Positions 34,790 through 42,512 of a stretch of 64,000 nucleotides of DNA are shown one piece after another (position 1 is the first letter of the stretch; each line of letters starts with the position of its first letter). A program made the translations under genes and the position numbers. This DNA is from Pedobacter foliorum. Lineage in GTDB: Bacteria; Bacteroidota; Bacteroidia; Sphingobacteriales; Sphingobacteriaceae. The stretch covers positions 1-64,000 of the forward strand of contig NZ_JABSNU010000011.1 in NCBI RefSeq assembly GCF_013266735.1. Direction: 5' to 3'. A model generated the notes under the pieces. That model was not told the DNA's origin and searched no databases. It saw only the letters and a program-made list of their open reading frames with translations.

Positions 34790-36196
34790 ATGGAAATTAT
34801 ACACCTTAGTGCCGAATGTTATCCTATTGCTAAAGTAGGTGGTCTGGGGGACGTTGTTGGTGCTTTACCTAAGTATCAAAATAAGCTTGGACACGTAGCT
34901 AAGGTTGTTATGCCTGCTTACCAAACCAAATTTATGCAAGAGAATGAGTTTGAAGTGGTGTATGATGGCTGGAGTAAACTAGGCTTCCATAACTTTCCTG
35001 TAAGAATATTCAGAGAGAAAACCAACAAGCTCGGCTTCGACCTTTACCTGGTGCACATCTCTGGCCTTATGGACAGAGAAAAGGTTTACGGTTACGACGA
35101 CGATACGGAACGCTTTTTAGCTTACCAAATATCCGTTTTAGATTGGATTTCGCAATGGGAACATCGCCCGGATGTGGTTCACTGTCACGATCACCATACC
35201 GGATTGGTGCCTTTTATGATGGCATACTGTCAGCAGTTTAGAAATATTAGCAATGTACCTACCATATTAACTATTCATAACGCCCAGTATCAGGGGCAGT
35301 TTGGCTGGGATAAACTTCATTACATTCCACCTTTCGATTTATGGAAATCGGGACAGCTTGACTGGAAAGGTTCTATCAATCCGTTGGCATCAGCAATTAA
35401 ATGCGCATGGAGAGTAACTACTGTATCTCCAAGTTACCTTGATGAGATCAGCTTTAGGGCAAACGGATTGGAAGATTTGTTAGCGCAGGAGCGTGGTAAG
35501 TCTGTAGGTATTCTGAACGGAATTGACAATGATGTTTGGGATCCTTCGACGGATGCCATGTTAGAAAAGCAATTCTCGATTAAAACGGTTGAAGCAGGTA
35601 AGCAGGCAAACAAAGCAGCACTTTGCAGCACCTTTAACCTGGATCCTACAAAACCACTTTACACCTTCATTGGCCGACTGGTTGGTGAAAAGGGCGCAGA
35701 TTTGTTGCCGGATATATTTTACAACGCTTTGCATCAGGCAAACGGCGATATAAATGTATTGGTATTAGGCTCAGGCGATCCGCAGGTGGAGGGAAGACTA
35801 AACCATTTAAAGGAGGCTTTTCCTGGAAATTACAATGCCTATATAGGTTATAATGAACAACTTTCTCATCAAATATATGCAGGAGCAGACTTTTTGCTTA
35901 TGCCAAGTAGGGTAGAGCCTTGTGGTTTAAACCAGATGTACGCTTTAAGATATGGTACAATACCTATTGTAAGGCGTATTGGAGGGCTTAAAGACACGGT
36001 GATTGATATTGGTGACGGTGGCTTTGGTATATGCCACGACCAGACTAGTGTATGGGATGTGAACCATGCAATGGGACGTGCGTATGAATTGTATTTGGAT
36101 AAGAAAAAAGTGAAAGAAATTCGTAAGTTTATGATGCAGCTCGATCATTCCTGGGACAATGCAGCACAACAGTATATTGATCTTTACCAAATTTAA
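34790..36196 (+). CDS. glgA: Glycogen synthase (GT5)
   Basis: 468 residues of glycosyltransferase family 5. The N-terminal ADP-glucose-binding motif KVGGLGDVVGALP (15-27) and the C-terminal PSRVEPCGLNQMYALRYG with GGLKDTV are intact. It lengthens alpha-1,4-glucan chains from ADP-glucose made by the next gene product. It lies 7 bases upstream of glgC, so the two form an operon; no branching enzyme gene is nearby. Confidence 0.93.
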   Translation: MEIIHLSAECYPIAKVGGLGDVVGALPKYQNKLGHVAKVVMPAYQTKFMQENEFEVVYDGWSKLGFHNFPVRIFREKTNKLGFDLYLVHISGLMDREKVYGYDDDTERFLAYQISVLDWISQWEHRPDVVHCHDHHTGLVPFMMAYCQQFRNISNVPTILTIHNAQYQGQFGWDKLHYIPPFDLWKSGQLDWKGSINPLASAIKCAWRVTTVSPSYLDEISFRANGLEDLLAQERGKSVGILNGIDNDVWDPSTDAMLEKQFSIKTVEAGKQANKAALCSTFNLDPTKPLYTFIGRLVGEKGADLLPDIFYNALHQANGDINVLVLGSGDPQVEGRLNHLKEAFPGNYNAYIGYNEQLSHQIYAGADFLLMPSRVEPCGLNQMYALRYGTIPIVRRIGGLKDTVIDIGDGGFGICHDQTSVWDVNHAMGRAYELYLDKKKVKEIRKFMMQLDHSWDNAAQQYIDLYQI

Positions 36197-36202
36197 ATAT
36201 GA

Positions 36203-37474
36203 ATGAACATGACTGACAAAGTATTGGGTGTAATTCTTGGCGGCGGCCAGGGCTCTAGGTTAGCCCCTCTTACACAAACTCGCTCTAAACCTGCTGTGCC
36301 TATTGCAGGGAAATACAGATTGGTTGATATTCCAATCTCCAATTGCTTAAATTCGGGTATACACCGCATGTTTGTTTTAACGCAGTTTAACTCTGCATCT
36401 TTAAATAAGCACATTAAAAACACTTACCACTTTAGTCATTTTAGTTTGGCTTTTGTTGATATTCTGGCGGCTGAGCAAACGCCGGATAATCCGACGTGGT
36501 TTCAGGGTACGGCCGATGCAGTTAGGCAAACAATGCATCACTTGCTGAATCATGACTTTGAGTATGTGCTTATCCTGTCAGGAGATCAGTTGTATCAGAT
36601 GGATTTTAAACAGATGGTACAGGCACACATTGATAGTGGGGTACAGATTACGCTTGCAACTATTCCGGTAAACGCTAAGGATGCTCCTGATTTCGGAATC
36701 TTGAAATCGAATGAGGATAATATCATCACTTCGTTTATTGAAAAGCCTAAGACGAATTTGGAGGACTGGATTTCAGATACTGGTCCGGAGATGCATGCTG
36801 AAGGTCGTGATTACCTGGCTTCTATGGGTATTTACATTTTCAATAAGGATCTTTTAATCAAGATTTTTGCAGAAAATGAGGACGAGAAAGATTTCGGAAA
36901 AGAGATTATCCCTAGAATGCTGACTGAATATGATGTATTAAGTTACCAATATGATGGTTATTGGACTGATATAGGTAATATATCTTCGTTCTTTGAAGCT
37001 AACCTGGGCTTAACTGATGACATCCCTAAATTCAATTTGTTTGATAGTGGCCATAGCATCTTTACGCGTGCTCGTATGTTGCCTCCATCAAAAATATTGG
37101 GTACAACTTTAGATAAAACCATTATTGCTGAAGGCTGTATTTTACAGGCTAAATGTATAAAACATGCTGTAATTGGTATCCGCTCGAGAATTGGAGTAGG
37201 TACGCATATTGAAAGCTGTTACATTATGGGTAGTGATAAATACCAAACCCTAATAGAAATTGAAAAGGAAAAAGGTACTAAGCCACTGATTGGTATTGGC
37301 GATAACTGTAAAATTGTAAACGCAATAATTGATAAGAACAGTAGGATAGGCGATAATGTAACAATTATTGGCGGCGACCATTTACCAGATGGTGATCATC
37401 CGCTTTATACGGTTAAGGATGGTATTGTAGTGGTTAAAAAAGGCGCTATTATACCAGACGGAACAACTATTTAA
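36203..37474 (+). CDS. glgC: Glucose-1-phosphate adenylyltransferase
   Basis: 423 residues with the nucleotidyltransferase motif GGGQGSRLAPLT and KPAVPIAGKYRLVDIPISN, substrate motif FIEKPK, and a C-terminal left-handed beta-helix (VIGIRSRIGVGTHIE). It makes ADP-glucose for glycogen. A second Met two codons in is an equally possible start. It ends one base before the convergent kinase gene. Confidence 0.94.
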   Translation: MNMTDKVLGVILGGGQGSRLAPLTQTRSKPAVPIAGKYRLVDIPISNCLNSGIHRMFVLTQFNSASLNKHIKNTYHFSHFSLAFVDILAAEQTPDNPTWFQGTADAVRQTMHHLLNHDFEYVLILSGDQLYQMDFKQMVQAHIDSGVQITLATIPVNAKDAPDFGILKSNEDNIITSFIEKPKTNLEDWISDTGPEMHAEGRDYLASMGIYIFNKDLLIKIFAENEDEKDFGKEIIPRMLTEYDVLSYQYDGYWTDIGNISSFFEANLGLTDDIPKFNLFDSGHSIFTRARMLPPSKILGTTLDKTIIAEGCILQAKCIKHAVIGIRSRIGVGTHIESCYIMGSDKYQTLIEIEKEKGTKPLIGIGDNCKIVNAIIDKNSRIGDNVTIIGGDHLPDGDHPLYTVKDGIVVVKKGAIIPDGTTI

Positions 37475-38836
37475 TTACTGATATTTAAACACCAGAGAGA
37501 AAGTAGTTTTTTCGTAAGGAACTGAAGTTACTTCCAAACTTCCCTGGTGCATTTTCATAATGTTTCGGGTAATGGTTAAGCCAATACCCGAACCATTTTT
37601 TCTGGTGGTAAAGAATGGTACAAAGATCTTTTCTATTAGCTCAGGTTCGATACCCTTACCATTATCACTAACTTCAAAGTATAGCTTATTCTGATCAAGC
37701 CTGTAGTTGATTTCAATAACAGGATGCTCTGTTGTGCCCTCTAAGGCATAAATACTGTTGGTAACTAGATTTATCAATGCCTGTTCTACTAGTTTTAAGT
37801 CGATGTTTATGGTAATTTTTGAAGAGGTTTGTTCTACTTTCAGGATGATATTTCGACCACTGGCAAAGGGTTGCATCAGCACTTTTATGTGCTGCAGAAT
37901 CTCGCCAATGGTATGGTAATGTAAGTCTGGTGTTGGTAGCTCGGCTATTAAACGGTAATCTTTTACGAAATCCAATAAGCCTTCTGATCTTCTCCTGATG
38001 GTTTTAATTGCAGGTTTTAAGTCTTCCAGCTCTTCAAAGTTTAAGCTTTGCTTGTCGGCAATCATGCCGTCAACGGTATTGGAAAGTGAGCTGATAGGGG
38101 TGATGGAGTTCAGGATTTCGTGTGAGATAACCCCGATGAGCCTGTTCCATGCTTCTGATTCTTTTTGCTCAATCTCGTCCTTAATGTTTTGGAAAGATAT
38201 GATGGTGTAATCTGTATTGTATAAGTTTAAGGGGATTACTTCTGTTGATAACTGGATCAGTTTATCCTGTATTTTAAGCTCCATAAACCGTTTGCCTCCC
38301 TTGCCGATGGATTCTATTTCGGTAGCAAATTGAGGAATGTGCTCCCTTAGCCTGTGCCAGTATTTATATGCCGGTACATTTAGCAACTGAGCAGCAGCCT
38401 GGTTAAAGAACACTATTTCTTCGTGCTTGGTGTCTTCTCTTTCATCTTTTATTACAATTACGCCAACGGGAACCTGTTCCAGGATTGTTTTAATAAGCTG
38501 AAACATGGAATCTTTTTCCAATTGTATATCCTTTTGAACTTGTATGATGTCGTTAAAAGATTCGTACAATTCAGGGAAACTGCCCTTGGTAGCCTTGTTT
38601 TTAAAGTTTAAGGTATTGTCGCGCGTTTTTACCGCAAGAATAAACCTGTTGATGTCATCTCTGATTTGGTTGATATAATAATACAGGCTTAGCATTGTGC
38701 CGAGTAATATGATGCTTAAGCCAATTATGGTAAACCATAGTTCGGTTTTTTTAATGAGGTAAAACAGCAAAATAGCCAGCGCATTGATAACCAGCAGGCG
38801 ACTTATTAAACGAAAGGTGAAGCGGTTGTAAAACAT
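37475..38836 (-). CDS. Membrane histidine kinase, partner of the NtrC-like regulator
   Basis: 453 residues. There are two adjacent membrane helices near residues 12-54 with almost no periplasmic loop, a PAS-like domain about 110-215, phospho-acceptor H239 (GVISHEILNSITP), N box INLVTNSIYAL, DNGKGIEPE and GSGIGLTITRN. The layout is NtrY-like, suggesting it senses something in or near the membrane, or a cytoplasmic ligand. Its start overlaps the regulator stop (TAATG). Confidence 0.92.
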   Translation of the reverse strand: MFYNRFTFRLISRLLVINALAILLFYLIKKTELWFTIIGLSIILLGTMLSLYYYINQIRDDINRFILAVKTRDNTLNFKNKATKGSFPELYESFNDIIQVQKDIQLEKDSMFQLIKTILEQVPVGVIVIKDEREDTKHEEIVFFNQAAAQLLNVPAYKYWHRLREHIPQFATEIESIGKGGKRFMELKIQDKLIQLSTEVIPLNLYNTDYTIISFQNIKDEIEQKESEAWNRLIGVISHEILNSITPISSLSNTVDGMIADKQSLNFEELEDLKPAIKTIRRRSEGLLDFVKDYRLIAELPTPDLHYHTIGEILQHIKVLMQPFASGRNIILKVEQTSSKITINIDLKLVEQALINLVTNSIYALEGTTEHPVIEINYRLDQNKLYFEVSDNGKGIEPELIEKIFVPFFTTRKNGSGIGLTITRNIMKMHQGSLEVTSVPYEKTTFSLVFKYQ

Positions 38837-40206
38837 TATAAGTCGAATTTTTCTATACGCCTGTAAAGTGCTGCACGGGTTAGGCCCAGATCTGCAGCGG
38901 CTCTGGATATGTTTCCTTTGTGCTTGTCTATTGCTTTTTGCACCATCAGTTTCTCCATTTCTTCCAGACCCATGTCTGATTGGATAGGTGCAGCACCACC
39001 AAATTTCTGTGGGCTAAGCTGTAAATCGTTTACCCCAATCTTAAGGCTGTCTGACATGATTACTGCTCGCTCTACAACATGTTGTAACTCACGAACATTA
39101 CCAGGCCAGTGGTAATTTAGCAGCATAGTTTCTGCTTTGGCCTCAAAATCAAGAATGCTTTTGTGGTATTTGGTACTAAAGGTATTTAGGAAATGGCCTG
39201 CAAGGAGCAGGATATCATCACCTCGTTGTGCCAATCCCGGTAGTAGCAGTTCTACTGTATTTATTCTAAACAGTAAATCCTGACGGAATGTGCCTTTTGA
39301 AACCATCTCGTTAAGCGGCATATTGGTTGCCGTAATGAGGCGTACATTGATTTTACGCTCTTTGCTCTCGCCCAAACGATTAACCGTACGGTTCTGAATT
39401 ACACTTAATAGTTTTGCCTGTAGCGGGAGGGAAAGGTTACCAATCTCATCAAGAAATATTGTTCCGCCTTCAGCCATTTCAAACCTTCCTGGCTTATCAT
39501 CCTTTGCGTCTGTAAAGGCACCTTTAGCGTAACCAAATAATTCACTTTCGAACAGGTTCTCATTTAAAGAGCCAAGATCTACGTGCATAAATATCTGGTT
39601 CTTTCTGTGCGAGAGCTTATGTAATTCGTAAGCAAATACCTGCTTTCCTGTACCGTTTTCACCCAGAATCAATACATTGGCATCTGTTGGCGCTACCTTC
39701 ACTAAGGTGTTTTGTAAATGCTTTATATGTTCTGAATTACCTACTATGTTTTCAAACTGCCTGTTAATATCTTTTTGTAAAGAGGAATGAATCCTTTCTA
39801 GCTTCTTTACCTTTTTATTAGACTGCCTTAATTTGGAGGCGGCCGATAGGGTAGCAAACAGCTTGTCGTTTTCCCATGGCTTTAGTATGAAATCGGTAGC
39901 ACCTTTTTTAATGGCCTGTACTGCAAGTTCAACATTGCCATAGGCAGTCATTAGTATAACTACGTAGTCTTTATCAATAGATAGGATATGTTCCAGCCAG
40001 TAAATTCCTTCACGGCCATCACTTGCTCCTTTTTGATAGTTCATATCAAGCAGAATAATATCTACTTCATTGCGACTCAGTAATACATTAATTTCTTTTG
40101 GTGATTTACAGGTGATGACCTGACTAAAGTGCTGTTTTAAAAATAATCTTGCACTTAAAAGGATATCATCATCATCATCAATGACTAAAACGGTTGCATC
40201 TATCAT
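38836..40206 (-). CDS. Sigma-54-dependent NtrC-family response regulator
   Basis: 456 residues from ATG 40206; an upstream start at 40230 is possible. There is a receiver domain with D54 (IILLDMNYQ), then an AAA+ domain with Walker A GENGTGKQ. The sigma-54 contact loop reads GAFTDA instead of GAFTGA, then R-finger and Walker B regions follow (GGTIFLDEIG). The C-terminal Fis-type helix-turn-helix is NISRAAADLGLTRAALYRRI. Divergent from the transporter array, whose promoters are of sigma-54 type with paired upstream sites, so it is almost certainly their activator. Confidence 0.94.
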   Translation of the reverse strand: MIDATVLVIDDDDDILLSARLFLKQHFSQVITCKSPKEINVLLSRNEVDIILLDMNYQKGASDGREGIYWLEHILSIDKDYVVILMTAYGNVELAVQAIKKGATDFILKPWENDKLFATLSAASKLRQSNKKVKKLERIHSSLQKDINRQFENIVGNSEHIKHLQNTLVKVAPTDANVLILGENGTGKQVFAYELHKLSHRKNQIFMHVDLGSLNENLFESELFGYAKGAFTDAKDDKPGRFEMAEGGTIFLDEIGNLSLPLQAKLLSVIQNRTVNRLGESKERKINVRLITATNMPLNEMVSKGTFRQDLLFRINTVELLLPGLAQRGDDILLLAGHFLNTFSTKYHKSILDFEAKAETMLLNYHWPGNVRELQHVVERAVIMSDSLKIGVNDLQLSPQKFGGAAPIQSDMGLEEMEKLMVQKAIDKHKGNISRAAADLGLTRAALYRRIEKFDL

Positions 40207-40242
40207 TGTAATAAAAAGTTTGTTATTCAAAAATAGTAAAAG

Positions 40243-40279
40243 TGTTCGATGATGTACATCGAGTGTTCGATTATGAACA
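40243..40279. promoter_or_regulatory. Paired enhancer sites for the NtrC-like regulator
   Basis: TGTTCGATGATGTACA (40243-40258) and TGTTCGATTATGAACA (40264-40279) are spaced 21 bp start to start, two helical turns. The second is an inverted repeat TGTTC-N6-GAACA. The same pair with the same spacing occurs at 59232-59268. The inner site starts 80 bp before the GG of the sigma-54 promoter. Confidence 0.75.
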
Positions 40280-40342
40280 TATTTTGTTTTGTATTATATT
40301 TAATTGGTTGATTTTCAGTTGTGTAAATGTTATTTGCGCAGT

Positions 40343-40357
40343 TGGCATATACTTGGC
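40343..40357 (+). promoter_or_regulatory. Sigma-54 promoter of the adaptor/ABC array
   Basis: TGGCATATACTTGGC has the invariant GG (40344-40345) and GC (40356-40357) at the correct 12-bp distance, matching TGGCAC-N5-TTGC except for two weak positions. Transcription should start near 40369, 20 bases before the adaptor ATG. Confidence 0.78.
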
Positions 40358-40388
40358 TTAGCGGTAAGTGTTAAGCGTAGAAAATAAA

Positions 40389-41633
40389 ATGGATAAAATA
40401 ATAGAGAAAAAGAGATTCAATAAGAAAACAATCCTGATGATGGTTGGGGGAGTAATCTTTGCCGGTCTTGTTGCATATGGTTACAGTTTGTCATTGAACA
40501 AAGTTTATAAAGCTGATCCTGATAAAATTACTATCAACAAAGTGCTTTATGGAGATTTTGAAGATGTTGTTTTATTGAACACTAGTGTTGTTCCTTTAAC
40601 TTCAGTAATTGTTAGTTCTCCTGAAGGTGGTACCGTTGCAGAGATTTTTACTGAAAATGGTGCAAGTGTAGTAAAAGGAACGCCTCTTTTAAGAATCACC
40701 AATCCTAATGCTTTATCTAATTACACCTCTAGTGAAACCAGTATAATTGAGCAGATCAATCAGTTGCGTAAGCTTAGGTTAGATCTTGAACAGAACCAAA
40801 GGGTAATGAGCCAGGATATGATGGACATTGAGAATAGCTTAAGAACGGCTACCCGTAAATATAAAATAGACAGTACATTGTTCTCAAAAAAGGTGATCAC
40901 TTTGCAGGAGTTTAACATCTCAAGTCAGGATTATGAGTATTACCAAGGTCGTAAAAAAATACTGAGAGAGGCTGTAAAACAGGAGAATCAGAGTCGTGTA
41001 ATGCAGTTGAAACAAATAGACTTCTCTATAGGTAGAATGGACGAGAGTTTGGAAACCATCAGACAGAATATTGAAAATATGACCATTAAAGCTCCTGTTG
41101 CAGGTCGTTTATCATCATACGATCCGGTAACGGGGAAGTCGTACGGTGCTAATGAAATGCTTGGTAAAATTGACGTAATGCAAGGTTATAAGTTGCAGGC
41201 CGGTGTTGATGAATATTACATTAACAGAGTAAAAGAAGGTCAGTCTGCTAATTGCGAGTTTAATGGTAAAACCTATCGACTAACAGTAAAAAAGGTAATT
41301 CCTGAGGTAACTGCCGGTCAGTTTCAGATAGAATTAACGTTTGACGGTGCATCGCCTGAAGGCTTAAGAAGAGGTTTGTCGTTGCAGGTAAAACTAACTT
41401 TGTCTGACAATAGCAAGTCGTTGCTTCTTGCACAGGGACAGTTCTTCCAAAGTACCGGAGGATCGTGGGCATTTGTAATTAAAGACGGAAAAGCAACAAA
41501 AAGAAATATAAAGATTGGACGTAAAAATCACCTGTACTATGAAGTATTGGAAGGTTTGCAAAAGAATGAAGAGGTAATTACTTCGTCTTATGATCAGTTC
41601 AATCAGTATGATATAATTGAAGTTAGTAAATAG
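40389..41633 (+). CDS. MacA/HlyD-like periplasmic adaptor
   Basis: 414 residues from ATG 40389; a GTG at 40368 lies at the predicted transcription start and is rejected. One N-terminal membrane helix (ILMMVGGVIFAGLVAYGYS) is followed by a barrel-sandwich half (GGTVAEIFTENGASVVKGTPL), a coiled-coil hairpin about residues 120-215, then IKAPVAGRL and a beta-barrel. It should link the inner membrane ABC complexes to an outer membrane channel. No TolC gene is in this operon, so a shared one such as that at 3.8 kb may be used. Confidence 0.88.
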   Translation: MDKIIEKKRFNKKTILMMVGGVIFAGLVAYGYSLSLNKVYKADPDKITINKVLYGDFEDVVLLNTSVVPLTSVIVSSPEGGTVAEIFTENGASVVKGTPLLRITNPNALSNYTSSETSIIEQINQLRKLRLDLEQNQRVMSQDMMDIENSLRTATRKYKIDSTLFSKKVITLQEFNISSQDYEYYQGRKKILREAVKQENQSRVMQLKQIDFSIGRMDESLETIRQNIENMTIKAPVAGRLSSYDPVTGKSYGANEMLGKIDVMQGYKLQAGVDEYYINRVKEGQSANCEFNGKTYRLTVKKVIPEVTAGQFQIELTFDGASPEGLRRGLSLQVKLTLSDNSKSLLLAQGQFFQSTGGSWAFVIKDGKATKRNIKIGRKNHLYYEVLEGLQKNEEVITSSYDQFNQYDIIEVSK

Positions 41634-41660
41634 AAATTAGTTTAGTTTTAGTTTAGTTGA

Positions 41661-41711
41661 ATAAGAAAGGTTTTCTCTGCGTCTGTGCGAGGAACAGAGA
41701 AACCTTCTTAT
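41661..41711 (+). other. Hairpin between adaptor and ATPase genes
   Basis: Arms 41661-41679 (ataagaaaggttttctctg) and 41695-41711 (cagagaaaccttcttat) pair with two bulged bases around a 15-nt loop. There is no T run after it, so partial termination or mRNA processing that sets the ratio of adaptor to transporter is more likely than full termination. Confidence 0.5.
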
Positions 41712-41759
41712 CATTAAAATGAAATTCATAAAATAGATTAACACCATAAAAATATAACC

Positions 41760-42458
41760 ATGATAAAAATTGAGAATCTGGAAAAAGTTTACAAAACTGA
41801 AGAAATAGAAACAACTGCCTTAAATGGTATTAATCTTCATGTAAAAGAAGGAGAGTTTGTTTCTATAATGGGGCCTTCCGGTTGCGGTAAGTCTACCTTG
41901 TTAAATGTAATGGGTTTGTTGGACAAACCTGAAAGTGGTAGTTATAAATTTATTGATACTGAGCTTTTGAAACTGAACGACAGGGAGCGTTCGAACTTCA
42001 GAAAACGCAATATGGGTTTCGTATTTCAGAACTTTAACCTGATTGATGAGTTGACAGTTTTTGAAAACATTGAACTTCCGCTAATCTATAATAAAGTTGC
42101 CGCAGGTGAGCGCAAGCGACTGGTAAACGAGATTATAGAACGCATGAATATTGTAAACCGTAGCGGACACTTCCCACAACAACTCTCTGGAGGACAGCAA
42201 CAACGAGTTGCTGTTGCCAGAGCTTTAGTTACCAAACCTAAACTGGTACTTGCGGATGAGCCTACAGGTAATTTGGATAGCTCTCATGGTAATGAGGTCA
42301 TGGAATTATTGTGCGAGTTAAATGAAACAGGAACTACCATAGTAATGGTAACGCACTCTTCGCATGATGCCAGTTTCTCTAACCGAATCATTAACCTAAA
42401 GGATGGACACGTGATTTCTGAAAAGATAAATAAAGGCCGTACTGAGGAATTGATTTAA
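41760..42458 (+). CDS. MacB-type ABC transporter ATPase
   Basis: 232 residues, LolD/MacB class. Walker A is GPSGCGKST (39-47, K44), Q-loop FVFQNFNLI, signature LSGGQQQR, Walker B LVLADEPTGNLDS and switch His in MVTHSS. All catalytic residues are intact. It is the only ATPase gene in an array with nine permease genes and must serve several or all of them. It is separated from the first permease gene by 54 bases. Confidence 0.93.
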   Translation: MIKIENLEKVYKTEEIETTALNGINLHVKEGEFVSIMGPSGCGKSTLLNVMGLLDKPESGSYKFIDTELLKLNDRERSNFRKRNMGFVFQNFNLIDELTVFENIELPLIYNKVAAGERKRLVNEIIERMNIVNRSGHFPQQLSGGQQQRVAVARALVTKPKLVLADEPTGNLDSSHGNEVMELLCELNETGTTIVMVTHSSHDASFSNRIINLKDGHVISEKINKGRTEELI

Positions 42459-42512
42459 GTAGATCCAATTTCTAAGTAACAGAGTTAACAACCAAGTAAC
42501 TGCACCGATAAT

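Noticed and set aside
40368..40388. GTG start for the MacA-like adaptor
   Set aside because: It coincides with the predicted sigma-54 transcription start, leaving no room for a ribosome binding region; ATG 40389 is better placed.
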